DNA of 64,000 nt from JAZNQL01 sp045531205 (lineage in GTDB: Bacteria; Bacillota; Clostridia; UMGS1883; UMGS1540): positions 1-64,000 of the forward strand of contig JAZSDN010000089.1 in NCBI GenBank assembly GCA_045531205.1, read 5' to 3'. Positions 1 through 8,339 of the stretch are shown here, in pieces; positions within the stretch are counted from its first letter, which is position 1; the number at the start of each line of letters is the position of its first letter. Position numbers and translations under genes: made by a program. The notes below the pieces were generated by a model. It made no database searches. It worked only from the letters and a program-made list of their open reading frames with translations, and was not told the origin of the DNA.

Positions 1-28
1 GGCAACAATGTGATATAATTTTTACCAT
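1..28 (-). CDS. 5' end of a divergent gene running off the left edge
   Basis: An ATG on the minus strand at 28 reads nine codons (MVKIISHCC) before the window ends. It is preceded by an AAAGGAG-type ribosome binding site at about 50-55 and by a sigma-A promoter at 87-115. Nothing can be said about function. The call rests only on the start, RBS and promoter arrangement. Confidence 0.35.
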
Positions 29-86
29 GAGATCTTGTTCTCCTTTCTCTGATTTTCAGGGAGGTAATTGGTTTTGTGGTGAAACT

Positions 87-115
87 ATTATACCATAAGG
101 AGTTCAAGGTCTCAA
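87..115 (-). promoter_or_regulatory. Sigma-A promoter facing left
   Basis: On the minus strand, TTGAGA (115-110) is separated by 17 bp from a perfect TATAAT (92-87). It points at the partial gene at 28 and away from the SLH protein gene. Confidence 0.6.
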
Positions 116-162
116 TTTTCATTTAACTTAACAAAACGATATATTTTATAAGGAGGATTTCT

Positions 163-2811
163 ATGAGAAAAATTGTTACATTGGCATTGGTTTTAGCGTT
201 TATTTTTACTTTTTTAGCTATTCCTGCAACCGCTTCAACCTTTGCCGAAAAGTTGATTAATTCCTGGAAGGATGATCTTCGATACGTTGAATTTATCGAA
301 TCCTGGTACAAGGAATACAAAGGTCTTGAGGGGGATGCCTTAACCCAGTATCTTGAAAAAGATTATGAATATAAAATTCCTCTTAAAGATGTTGAATTTG
401 ACGATATAGAAGGTCTTAAATGTCAGGATGCCGTTTTACAGCTTGGTAAGCTTGGTATTGTAACAGGAAGAGAAGAAGGAAAATATTTTCCTTTGGCATC
501 TTTAACCCGTGCCGAAATGGTTACAATACTGCTTCGTGTTTTTGGACAGGAAGAATACAAGGGAAATTTTAAGTTTGATGACGTAACTGATACTCATTGG
601 GCCTTTAATAACATAATGATGGCTTATGGAATGAAGATAGTAAATGGCACAAGCGAAAACACCTTCTCTCCTGACCTTGCCTTAACTTACGAGCAAGCAG
701 TTAAAATGCTTGTATCGGCATTTGGATATGACGAAGAGGCAACCGAGCTTGGCGGGTGGCCTAATGGATACATAGAGCAGGCAGAAAAAATGGGTTTTTT
801 AGGTGCTACAAAGCCCGAAGATACCGCAAGTGAAATTAACCGCGGTACAATGGCACAGCTTTTGGCTAATTCTCTTGAAATAAGCGAATATGCTATTGAT
901 TATGTTGACCCTTATAATTCTTTTGTTGCATTGAAAAATGCACCCGAAAGTATAGCAAAAATTTCTTTTGATATTCCTATGATTAAAACAGACCGTACAG
1001 TAGTAAGCCCCGATATTGTTTGTAATGAATGGGACACTCTTGCTGTTTTACAATGCAAAGTTGACAAAGAAGTTGTAGGAACTGTCCTTCAGGACTATCT
1101 CAGTGCAGACAAATCTTTACGCAATCCCGAAGCGTGGAAGCTTGCAGAAACCGAGAAACTTCGTATGATATACGGAATGAAGCCCACAAGTGAACAGTTT
1201 AATTTTGAGCTTGGAGACAAACTTATTGACGCAGGAATAAATCTTGTTTGTGTCACTTTTCTTGGTGGTCACGAAGAATATGATAACTTCTCTTTTCTTG
1301 AAGAAAGACTTGATGCTTTTGATGAATACTGCAAAGAACATCCCGAAGTTAAAATTGTTATTTCTCAGCAATGCGGAACAGGCGACCATAATACGCAGTT
1401 TGGTAAATATAACACAGGCACAGAAACTCTTTTCGAAAACTCTCCCTGTCCCCTTTCGGAAGAATATTGGAAAAAACACTGCTTTGAAAAGTTTGCTTTT
1501 ATAGCTACACATCCTTCTATTTATGCTATTGCTTTTGATTGGGAAATGTATGGTGCAGACTCAACCCACTTCCCTGGTTCGTGTTTCTGCGATAATTGTT
1601 GGAACGACTTTTTAATAACTCGGGGATATACAGATGCAAATCTTAAAAGTACAGATGCTGCTGAAAGAAAAGCTGTAATAACCGAAGAAGGTCTTTTGCA
1701 GGAATATGACTGGTATCAGAGAGAAACCTTAATAAGCATGCTTCAAAAGTGGGTTAAGGCTTTACACGATATTAATCCTAACCTCGTTTTGGGGTATTTA
1801 CCACAGTACGAAGAAATAAAAGGCATCACACGCGGTCTTGGAACTCCACAAATGCCAGTTCTTTGTTTTGATGAAAAAACTTACTGGGGCAACGTTTATA
1901 ATGTTGCTTCAAATATAGAAGGTTACAGCCAGGCAGGAAGTCCGGTTGTTCAGTTTACAGGTCTTTGGAACAATCCTATTCCCCCTGAAACCTTCACTAA
2001 ATTTATTGAATATATATCTTATAACACTGATGGATATTGGGTATATTCGTCCGACTTTTTTAAAGACGACGCAAATTACTCGTACCAAAGCAGTGACAAC
2101 ATCCCTCGTTCGGGTGCTATGTACCGCGAAGCTTTGGCTGAAGGCAATGCTTTGATTGATAAATTTTTATCTACTGGCAGTACTGTCCCTCCAAGTTATC
2201 TTGTCACTCCTGAATATACTTGCGAAAAAGTAAACAGTGAACCTACACAAAATGATTGGGATAAAGCAGAGTGGACTGAGCTTTTTGGTAAAAACGATAT
2301 TCATCACGACCCCGGAAAAGAAATAAGCACAAAGGCTAAAATGCTTTGGGATGGTAAAAATCTTTATGTACAGATACATAACTTTGATCCCTATATGAAC
2401 GAACTTAACCCTTCCGAAAGCTTTGAACGTGATAAGCTTTCGTGGGCAGGACAAGAAATAAATGAAGTTTTTTGGAAGTTTACCGACAGTGTTGAAGGAA
2501 TTCATCTTGCAGCAAATCGTGACGCCCATAGCATTTACGATTCTTGCATTACAGCAGTTGGCGAGCAAGACCCAACTTACAATTTTGATGTTGAAGTTTC
2601 TACAGAAACTTTTGACGACAAATGGGTTATGACACTTCGAGTTCCTCTGTCAGTTGACGGAATAAGGACTGCTAAAAGCGGAGAAAGTCTTAAGGTTTTA
2701 CTTAGCAGATATCGTCAGCATTCATCTGAAGCCGGTAACTGGTGTTGGGGTTCGGTTTTAGGCACTTACATAACTTCTACAGGTCTTTGGGGTACAATTT
2801 ATTTGAAATAA
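163..2811 (+). CDS. SLH-anchored surface protein with glycoside-hydrolase-like barrel and CBM9-like C-terminus
   Basis: An 882-residue exported protein. Residues 1-25 form a signal peptide ending near PATAS. Residues about 75-235 carry S-layer-homology-type repeats (for example TRAEMVTILLRVFG), which in this family hold proteins on cell-wall polymers. Residues about 270-690 look like a TIM-barrel hydrolase of the kind found in GH42-like or hypothetical glycoside hydrolase families. They include DWEMYG near 459 and a CFCDNCWNDF cysteine cluster near 472 that resembles the metal-binding CxxCxxxF seen in such barrels. Residues about 695-882 resemble a family 9 carbohydrate-binding domain (WDGKNLYVQIHNFDP). 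The start is supported by AAGGAGG 7 bp upstream. Substrate is unknown. The sugar-metabolism genes that follow suggest polysaccharide use, which is inference. Confidence 0.7.
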   Translation: MRKIVTLALVLAFIFTFLAIPATASTFAEKLINSWKDDLRYVEFIESWYKEYKGLEGDALTQYLEKDYEYKIPLKDVEFDDIEGLKCQDAVLQLGKLGIVTGREEGKYFPLASLTRAEMVTILLRVFGQEEYKGNFKFDDVTDTHWAFNNIMMAYGMKIVNGTSENTFSPDLALTYEQAVKMLVSAFGYDEEATELGGWPNGYIEQAEKMGFLGATKPEDTASEINRGTMAQLLANSLEISEYAIDYVDPYNSFVALKNAPESIAKISFDIPMIKTDRTVVSPDIVCNEWDTLAVLQCKVDKEVVGTVLQDYLSADKSLRNPEAWKLAETEKLRMIYGMKPTSEQFNFELGDKLIDAGINLVCVTFLGGHEEYDNFSFLEERLDAFDEYCKEHPEVKIVISQQCGTGDHNTQFGKYNTGTETLFENSPCPLSEEYWKKHCFEKFAFIATHPSIYAIAFDWEMYGADSTHFPGSCFCDNCWNDFLITRGYTDANLKSTDAAERKAVITEEGLLQEYDWYQRETLISMLQKWVKALHDINPNLVLGYLPQYEEIKGITRGLGTPQMPVLCFDEKTYWGNVYNVASNIEGYSQAGSPVVQFTGLWNNPIPPETFTKFIEYISYNTDGYWVYSSDFFKDDANYSYQSSDNIPRSGAMYREALAEGNALIDKFLSTGSTVPPSYLVTPEYTCEKVNSEPTQNDWDKAEWTELFGKNDIHHDPGKEISTKAKMLWDGKNLYVQIHNFDPYMNELNPSESFERDKLSWAGQEINEVFWKFTDSVEGIHLAANRDAHSIYDSCITAVGEQDPTYNFDVEVSTETFDDKWVMTLRVPLSVDGIRTAKSGESLKVLLSRYRQHSSEAGNWCWGSVLGTYITSTGLWGTIYLK

Positions 2812-2830
2812 TCCAGAGATATGATATAAA

Positions 2831-2870
2831 AAAGCCTTCGAAATACAATGTATTTCGAAGGCTTTTGTTT
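2831..2870. terminator. Bidirectional terminator between converging genes
   Basis: A 15-bp perfect stem (2831-2845 with 2851-2865) with a 5-nt loop, flanked by A and T tracts. It separates the SLH protein gene from the aldolase gene. Confidence 0.85.
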
Positions 2871-2872
2871 TA

Positions 2873-3808
2873 TTATGCTTTGCCGTTACATCCAAGTACG
2901 TTTACTATCTTGTGACGTACCATTTCTTTTATAGCTGCTCTTGCAGGTTTTAAATACTGACGGGGATCAAAATCTCCGGGGTTTTCCACAAAGTGTTTTC
3001 TGATAGATGCTGTCATAGCAAGTCTTAAGTCTGAGTCTATATTTATTTTACATACTGCTGATGTTGCTGCCTGACGAAGCATTTCTTCAGGAATACCTAT
3101 TGCATCGGGCATTTTGCCGCCTGTTTTATTTATAATATCAACGAATTCTGGAACAACGCTTGATGCACCGTGTAAAACTATTGGGAAATTAGGAAGTGCT
3201 TTTTCAACTTCTTTTAATATATCGAATTTAAGCTGGGGCTTCTGTCCGGGTTTGAACTTATATGCACCGTGGCTTGTACCAATTGCTATTGCAAGTGAGT
3301 CAACCCCTGTTCTTGTCGCGAAGTCATATACTTCTTCAGGTCTTGTGTAGCTTGCATCTTCTGCACTTACCTTTACGTCATCTTCTACGCCTGCAAGTCT
3401 GCCAAGTTCGCCTTCTACAACTACGCCCTTATCGTGTGCGTATTCAACTACCTTTTTGGTAAGAGCAATATTTTCTTCATAAGGAAGATGTGAGCCGTCT
3501 ATCATAACAGATGTAAATCCGCCATCAATGCAGGACTTACAAAGCTCAAAGGAATCGCCATGGTCGAGATGAAGTGCTATAGGAAGGTCTGTTTCTATAA
3601 TTGCTGCTTCAACAAGCTTTACGAGGTATGTGTGATTTGCATACTTTCTTGCACCGGAGCTTACCTGAAGGATAAGGGGTGCATTTTCTTCCTTTGCAGC
3701 TTCTGTTATTCCCTGAATAATTTCCATATTGTTCACATTAAAAGCACCTACAGCGTATCCGCCTTCGTATGCTTTTTTGAACATTTCTTTTGTTGTTACG
3801 AGTGCCAT
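2873..3808 (-). CDS. fba: Class II fructose-1,6-bisphosphate aldolase
   Basis: A zinc-dependent aldolase that cleaves fructose-1,6-bisphosphate to dihydroxyacetone phosphate and glyceraldehyde-3-phosphate in cytoplasmic glycolysis. The 311-residue length is normal for class II enzymes. Visible family signatures are HLDHGDS near 80-86 (catalytic Asp, zinc His), VEGELGR near 131, GTSHGAYK near 178 and VLHGASS near 212. The start has GGAGG upstream. It has its own promoter at 3846-3874 and appears monocistronic. A related tagatose-bisphosphate aldolase specificity cannot be excluded from sequence alone. Confidence 0.93.
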   Translation of the reverse strand: MALVTTKEMFKKAYEGGYAVGAFNVNNMEIIQGITEAAKEENAPLILQVSSGARKYANHTYLVKLVEAAIIETDLPIALHLDHGDSFELCKSCIDGGFTSVMIDGSHLPYEENIALTKKVVEYAHDKGVVVEGELGRLAGVEDDVKVSAEDASYTRPEEVYDFATRTGVDSLAIAIGTSHGAYKFKPGQKPQLKFDILKEVEKALPNFPIVLHGASSVVPEFVDIINKTGGKMPDAIGIPEEMLRQAATSAVCKINIDSDLRLAMTASIRKHFVENPGDFDPRQYLKPARAAIKEMVRHKIVNVLGCNGKA

Positions 3809-3845
3809 AACTGTTACCTCCGTTTTTTATTATTTTATCTTAAAT

Positions 3846-3874
3846 ATGATATCACATATCAATAAAAAAGTCAA
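3846..3874 (-). promoter_or_regulatory. Sigma-A promoter of the aldolase gene
   Basis: TTGACT (3874-3869), 17-bp spacer, TATCAT (3851-3846) on the minus strand, 38 bp upstream of the fba start. Confidence 0.75.
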
Positions 3875-3910
3875 CATAAGAAATGGCTTTTATTTTCTTT
3901 ATTTACATAA

Positions 3911-3944
3911 AAATACGGCAATACCTTAATGTATTGCCGTATTT
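3911..3944 (-). terminator. Terminator after the sugar isomerase/dehydrogenase operon
   Basis: A 14-bp perfect stem (3911-3924 with 3931-3944) with a 6-nt loop. On the minus strand it is followed by a T-rich stretch. It lies 2 bp after the stop of the 3946-4704 gene and before the fba promoter. Confidence 0.8.
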
Positions 3945-3945
3945 T

Positions 3946-4704
3946 TTATTCAAACCCTTTATTTTTCAAAAATTCGTAGCTTATTTTTAAGCTGTCAAAC
4001 GGGTCTCCATCACAGGAGTCCTGCTCAACCAGTGCATTTTCTACTCCAGCCTCTTTGCACGCTAAAATGATATCATCCCAATCAAGGTTACCCTGCCCTA
4101 CTTCTGCATAAACGGGAGTGTTTTCTTTAATCTTTAAATCTTTAAAATGAACACAGGCAATATTCCCCGCGTGTTCTCTTATGAATTTTGCAGGATTTAT
4201 TCCAGCGTAAGAAAGCCAGTAAACATCCAAAATGAATTTAAAATTATCCGATGCCATTTTTTCGGTTATAACTTCAAAGGCATATTTCCCATTTATTTTT
4301 TCAAATTCAAAGGCATGGTTATGATATGCAAATACAAGTCCTTCTTTTTCAAGTCTTTCTGTAACGGGTTTGAATTTTTTTACAAATTCTTCAATTGTTT
4401 CAATTTTCGTATTAAAGCCCGGCATACTTCCAATTCCGCAAATCTTTATACCAAGCGTTTTATGAAAATCAATTTCTTTTTCTATATTCTCAATATAGTT
4501 TGCAGGGGCTCTATGAGTGCATATTACCTTCAACGAGTATTTATCGAGAATCTTTTTAATATCACAAGCCTCAAAATCCCCTATTCCCGAAAGCTGTACT
4601 GTTTTATATCCTATATCGGCAACCTTTTTGCAGGAAGCATCAAAATCTTCCAAGGTTTGGCACATTTCTCGTATGGTATAATATTGTGCTCCTATTGTTT
4701 TCAT
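3946..4704 (-). CDS. Sugar phosphate isomerase/epimerase (xylose-isomerase-like TIM barrel)
   Basis: A 252-residue protein of the AP-endonuclease-2/xylose-isomerase-like barrel family, which includes sugar epimerases and inositol catabolism enzymes such as IolE/IolI. Family-like features are CTHRAPA near 75, YHNHAFEF near 128, VYWLSYAGINP, CVHFKDLK and a C-terminal VEQDSCDGDP whose acidic and His residues usually bind a divalent metal. It is the last gene of a three-gene operon with a Gfo/Idh/MocA dehydrogenase and a second barrel protein, a set typical of oxidised-sugar or cyclitol conversion. The exact substrate cannot be read. Start supported by AAGGAG. Confidence 0.8.
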   Translation of the reverse strand: MKTIGAQYYTIREMCQTLEDFDASCKKVADIGYKTVQLSGIGDFEACDIKKILDKYSLKVICTHRAPANYIENIEKEIDFHKTLGIKICGIGSMPGFNTKIETIEEFVKKFKPVTERLEKEGLVFAYHNHAFEFEKINGKYAFEVITEKMASDNFKFILDVYWLSYAGINPAKFIREHAGNIACVHFKDLKIKENTPVYAEVGQGNLDWDDIILACKEAGVENALVEQDSCDGDPFDSLKISYEFLKNKGFE

Positions 4705-4716
4705 TTTTATCTCCTT

Positions 4717-5877
4717 TTAATATGTTCCAGCAGTGTCAACAGTGCGTTGTTTTACATTACTTTTATCCACTTTTGAGTTTTTGATTTTATCTTTAAGAAT
4801 GTTATAAAAATCATCGTGGGGGAAGTTTTTAAGGTCAACAGTTTTTCCTGTCCACGCCGAATAGTGAATAGCATTTGAAATTGTAAGACCGTTTATTCCT
4901 TCTACTCCGGGTGCAAGAAGTTCTCCGCCCTCTGTCAATACTTTTGCGTAATCTTTAAATATACCCACGTGCTGTTCTCCGTTTCCAGATACAGGAACTT
5001 CGCATTTCCAGCATTCGGGAGCTGCAAAGGGTACTGTATTGGTTTTGTTGTGTTCGCGTTCTGAAATAACGTTACGCCAGAAAATCATTTCACCATTTTC
5101 TACGACTATTTTACCCATATCACATGCAATTTCAAGTCGGTTTGTTCCCGGTGCTTCGCCTGTTGAAGTTATATATGTTCCAGTTGTTCCGTTGTCATAT
5201 TCAAAATAGGCTGTCAAATCATCTTCAACTTCTATATCATAATATTTTCCAAACGAAACAAAAGAAGTTATTCTGTCAGGCATTCCGAACATCCACTGCC
5301 AGAGGTCAAGCTGATGCGGATTCTGGTTTATAAGTGCTCCACCGCCTTCTGTTCCCCATGTAGAACGCCATGCACCACTGTCGTGATAAGCCTGAGGTCT
5401 GTACCAGTCTGTAACTGTCCAGTTTACTCTCTTTATGTGTCCAAGCTCCCCTTTTTGTATCATATCACGGATTTTTTTGTACATAGGATTTGTTCTCTGG
5501 TTATACATTATACCAAAGAGTTTACCTGATTTTTGTGCTGCTTCATTCATTTCCAAAACCTGTTTTGTATAAACTCCGGCAGGCTTTTCAACTAAAACAT
5601 TAAGGTTATTATCAAAAGCTTCTTTTGCAAGGTCAGGATGGATATAGTGAGGAGTTGCAATAACAACTGCATCACAAAGTCCGCTTTTAAAAAGGCTGCT
5701 TGCATTATCGAAAACAGGCACTTCGGGGTAAGCTTTTTTCGCTGCCTCAAGTCTTTCTTCTGAAATATCGCATATTGCACAAAGCTCCATTTTATCAACT
5801 TTGCCTGTATATATATTATTTGAATGTGCAGAGCCCATATTACCAAAACCGATTATACCTACTCTTACTTTATCCAT
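4717..5877 (-). CDS. Gfo/Idh/MocA-family NAD(P)-dependent oxidoreductase
   Basis: A 386-residue dehydrogenase. The N-terminal Rossmann motif GIIGFGNMGSAHSNN lies at about 8-22, the VEKPAG motif that supplies a catalytic Lys near 95-100, and the C-terminal alpha/beta domain carries GGGALINQNPHQLDLWQW, whose His is conserved in the family. Members oxidise or reduce sugars, inositols or their derivatives with a nicotinamide cofactor. It lies 12 bp from the neighbours on both sides, so the three genes are almost certainly co-transcribed. Start supported by AAGGAG. Substrate unknown. Confidence 0.87.
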   Translation of the reverse strand: MDKVRVGIIGFGNMGSAHSNNIYTGKVDKMELCAICDISEERLEAAKKAYPEVPVFDNASSLFKSGLCDAVVIATPHYIHPDLAKEAFDNNLNVLVEKPAGVYTKQVLEMNEAAQKSGKLFGIMYNQRTNPMYKKIRDMIQKGELGHIKRVNWTVTDWYRPQAYHDSGAWRSTWGTEGGGALINQNPHQLDLWQWMFGMPDRITSFVSFGKYYDIEVEDDLTAYFEYDNGTTGTYITSTGEAPGTNRLEIACDMGKIVVENGEMIFWRNVISEREHNKTNTVPFAAPECWKCEVPVSGNGEQHVGIFKDYAKVLTEGGELLAPGVEGINGLTISNAIHYSAWTGKTVDLKNFPHDDFYNILKDKIKNSKVDKSNVKQRTVDTAGTY

Positions 5878-5888
5878 TTTATTTCTCC

Positions 5889-6737
5889 TTAAAATTTTTC
5901 TATAATTTTTAAAAGGGCTTTATGTGCTATTGTAAATGTGCCTTCTCCGCTTTTTGGAAGAGCAAGCATACTGTCATCAAGTTCTAAATCGGCAAGTCCT
6001 TCAAATGCACCAAGGTGAGGCTCAAGACTTAAAAATCCGTCAAATCCATTTTTAATCAAATCTGAAAGAATGTATTCAAGATTGCCATCGCCCATACCCG
6101 CAGGCACTACTCTGCCGTCTTTAAGATAAGCATCTTTTATATGCATATACGCTATATAAGGTTTAAGATTTTCGTATGCAAGCTTTGTGTCACTTTGGCA
6201 CTGTACAAAGTTTGCAGGGTCAAATACAGCTTTGAAGTTATCACAATAAAGTTCTTTCATAACGTCAAGGCAACGTTCCCAAATATCGCCGTAAATATCC
6301 TTTTCGTTTTCGTGCAATAAAACAATATCCTGCTCTTTTGCGTAAGCAAGCATTTTATGAAGCTTTGAAAGCACTTCTTCTCTTTCTTCTTTTGTCCATT
6401 CTTCTCCATCGTGGTAGAAGCTGAAGATTCTTATATATTTTGTATCAAGTGCTTTTGCTATGGCTACTGTTCTTTTAAAAAGTTCAAAATGCTCATCAAA
6501 ATCATCAGTAAGCTTAATCTTACCTATTGGCGAGCCTATGGAAGATACTTTTATATTGTATTTTTCCATTTTTGCTTTAAGGTCACGTACTTCTTCATCT
6601 GTAAGTGAAGAAATATTTTTTCCGTCAACAAAACGTGGTTCAAAATAAGATATACCAAGTTTATTCAAAACCTCGAACTGTGTTATTATGTCGCTTGCTA
6701 TTTCATCTGAAAATCCGCTTATTTTTTTATACTGCAT
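5889..6737 (-). CDS. Sugar phosphate isomerase/epimerase, first gene of the operon
   Basis: A 282-residue xylose-isomerase-like barrel protein, a distant paralogue of the 3946-4704 product. Motifs seen include ISYFEPRFVDG near the N-terminus, LHENEKDIYGD near 140, FDPANFVQC near 170, YMHIKDAY near 195 and FLSLEPHLG near 238. The Glu/Asp/His residues in these segments normally form the metal site. It is preceded by TAGGAGG and is divergent from an AraC regulator across 130 bp, suggesting the regulator controls this operon. Confidence 0.8.
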   Translation of the reverse strand: MQYKKISGFSDEIASDIITQFEVLNKLGISYFEPRFVDGKNISSLTDEEVRDLKAKMEKYNIKVSSIGSPIGKIKLTDDFDEHFELFKRTVAIAKALDTKYIRIFSFYHDGEEWTKEEREEVLSKLHKMLAYAKEQDIVLLHENEKDIYGDIWERCLDVMKELYCDNFKAVFDPANFVQCQSDTKLAYENLKPYIAYMHIKDAYLKDGRVVPAGMGDGNLEYILSDLIKNGFDGFLSLEPHLGAFEGLADLELDDSMLALPKSGEGTFTIAHKALLKIIEKF

Positions 6738-6817
6738 ATTTTTACCCTCCTAATTTGCTTTTTTCTTTATTTTAACGCAACAAAATACAAAAAACTAGCT
6801 AAAAATTGTTATAATCA

Positions 6818-6846
6818 TTGCAAATGTTGCTATTATATAGTATAAT
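6818..6846 (+). promoter_or_regulatory. Promoter of the first AraC regulator
   Basis: TTGCAA (6818-6823), 17-bp spacer, TATAAT (6841-6846), 21 bp before the start codon. The element lies in the divergent spacer between the regulator and the isomerase operon, where an AraC protein would be expected to bind. No operator could be assigned. Confidence 0.65.
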
Positions 6847-6867
6847 TTAATAAACGGAGGTGTTTTT

Positions 6868-7659
6868 ATGAAAGATATTTATTTCAGTATAGGAGGAGAT
6901 ACTTCCATCCCCTCGTGCGAGCACTATGCACTTCACACTCACGACGAATATGAAATTTATATGTTTTTAGAGGGAGATTCCAGCTATGTTGTTGAAGAAA
7001 AAAACTATGATTTATCTCCAGGCGATATGATTATTATAAGAAAAAATGAAATGCACAGAGTTTTTCATAAAAGCAACACAAAATACACAAGACTTGTTCT
7101 TATGGTATCTCCTATGTTTTTTAAAGAATACTGTGATGGAAAATATGAAGGTGCATTTTCTAATACTTCCTTTGGCGGTGGTAACAAGCTAACCTCTGAC
7201 ATTGTACGTTCAAGCGGATTATACGATGCTATTATGCGTTTGAAAAAATATTCGGAAAACTATACAGTTACAGATGCCCCTATCGCAAGAAGCGTTGTGA
7301 CAGAAATTCTTTATCTCATAAACAAAATAAGCACTTTTGAAGCCCCTATAATTAAAAGTGTTCTTATCAAAAATGTAATATCATATATAAATAAAAATCT
7401 TCAGGAAAAGATTACTCTTGAAACTCTCTCGGAAGAATTTTTTGTTTCAAAGTATCATTTATGCCACTGCTTTAAAAAATCAACGGGATTGAGTGTTTAT
7501 GAATACATAAAACAGAAAAGGCTTGTACTTGTAAATGATTTAATAAGGGGTGGTGCCTCTTTAAGCGATGCCGCAAGCAAAGCAGGTTTTTGCGATTATT
7601 CTTCGTTTTACCGAGCCTATGTAAAGCAATATAACGAAAGTCCGAAAAGCTTGCTGTGA
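6868..7659 (+). CDS. AraC-family transcriptional regulator with cupin-like sensor
   Basis: A 263-residue regulator. Residues about 10-105 look like the AraC-type cupin ligand-binding domain (ALHTHDEYEIYMFLEGDSSY, then LSPGDMIIIRKNEMHRV). Residues about 165-262 hold the paired helix-turn-helix domain: LSEEFFVSKYHLCHCFKKS, then AASKAGFCDYSSFYRAYVKQ. It probably senses a sugar-like ligand and acts on the divergent isomerase/dehydrogenase operon. Both are inferences from family and position. Start supported by GGAGG. Confidence 0.88.
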   Translation: MKDIYFSIGGDTSIPSCEHYALHTHDEYEIYMFLEGDSSYVVEEKNYDLSPGDMIIIRKNEMHRVFHKSNTKYTRLVLMVSPMFFKEYCDGKYEGAFSNTSFGGGNKLTSDIVRSSGLYDAIMRLKKYSENYTVTDAPIARSVVTEILYLINKISTFEAPIIKSVLIKNVISYINKNLQEKITLETLSEEFFVSKYHLCHCFKKSTGLSVYEYIKQKRLVLVNDLIRGGASLSDAASKAGFCDYSSFYRAYVKQYNESPKSLL

Positions 7660-7697
7660 CAAAAAACAGTTCACGTTAACGTGAACTGTTTTTTGTC
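7658..7697. terminator. Bidirectional terminator
   Basis: A near-perfect 40-nt palindrome centred on GTTAAC with A and T tracts at its arms. It lies between the converging AraC gene and the GDSL hydrolase gene and overlaps both stop codons. Confidence 0.85.
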
Positions 7698-8322
7698 AGT
7701 ATTTTAGGTTTGGGACTATTTCTACAAGTGAAGTTATAATTTTATCTGCAAAAAGTTTTGATCCTTCGTCGGTAAAATGGACCCCGTCGTCCTTGTGCAG
7801 GGTTGCGGCTTCTTCTGACACCGAGTACAGGTCGATAGTCGGCAAGCTGTATTTTGTGGCAAGTTCAAGTACCGCTTTGTTTCGGCTTACCACGATAGCT
7901 GTATCAGTTTTTACATGGGTGGAAAGGACTAATATTAAAGGTGTGTTTTTGCATTTTTCTAAAAGAAATTTTATCATCCTCTCATAGTAATATTTATACT
8001 CGTTTACGTCCTGAAGATTAAAACCATGAAGTCCGTTATTAAAAAGGACTGCATCTCTTCTTCCCTGCTGTGCAATAAAAATACTTAACGCATCCTTAAA
8101 AAAAGGATTATCGAGCCCTCTTGAGCTGCCGAAAAGGTCAAACAGTATTTTTTCGTCTGTTTTTTCGGTCGCAAATCTTCTTATAGCGCAGGAAATGGAA
8201 TCGCCAATATACAAAACACGTTTTGCTTCCAAATCGTTTGCATGGTCTATCCAAGTGTTGTCCCACTCGTAGGTTTCGTATTTATGGGTTCTGTCTTTTG
8301 TTTCATAGGTAAAATCGTTCAT
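7696..8322 (-). CDS. SGNH/GDSL-family hydrolase
   Basis: A 208-residue protein without signal peptide. The block I serine motif YIGDSIS lies near 39-45, the block III-like NNGLHGFN near 92 supplies the oxyanion Asn, and DGVHFTDEG near 180 supplies the Asp/His pair. Members are esterases or acetyl-hydrolases, often deacetylating plant polysaccharides. It follows the beta-helix gene by 17 bp and is likely co-transcribed with it, consistent with glycan processing. Start supported by GGAG. Confidence 0.82.
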   Translation of the reverse strand: MNDFTYETKDRTHKYETYEWDNTWIDHANDLEAKRVLYIGDSISCAIRRFATEKTDEKILFDLFGSSRGLDNPFFKDALSIFIAQQGRRDAVLFNNGLHGFNLQDVNEYKYYYERMIKFLLEKCKNTPLILVLSTHVKTDTAIVVSRNKAVLELATKYSLPTIDLYSVSEEAATLHKDDGVHFTDEGSKLFADKIITSLVEIVPNLKY

Positions 8323-8339
8323 TTTATATATCTCTCCAA

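Noticed and set aside
1117..1512. Minus-strand frame inside the SLH protein gene
   Set aside because: It is fully contained in a well-supported gene on the other strand and has no RBS or family features.
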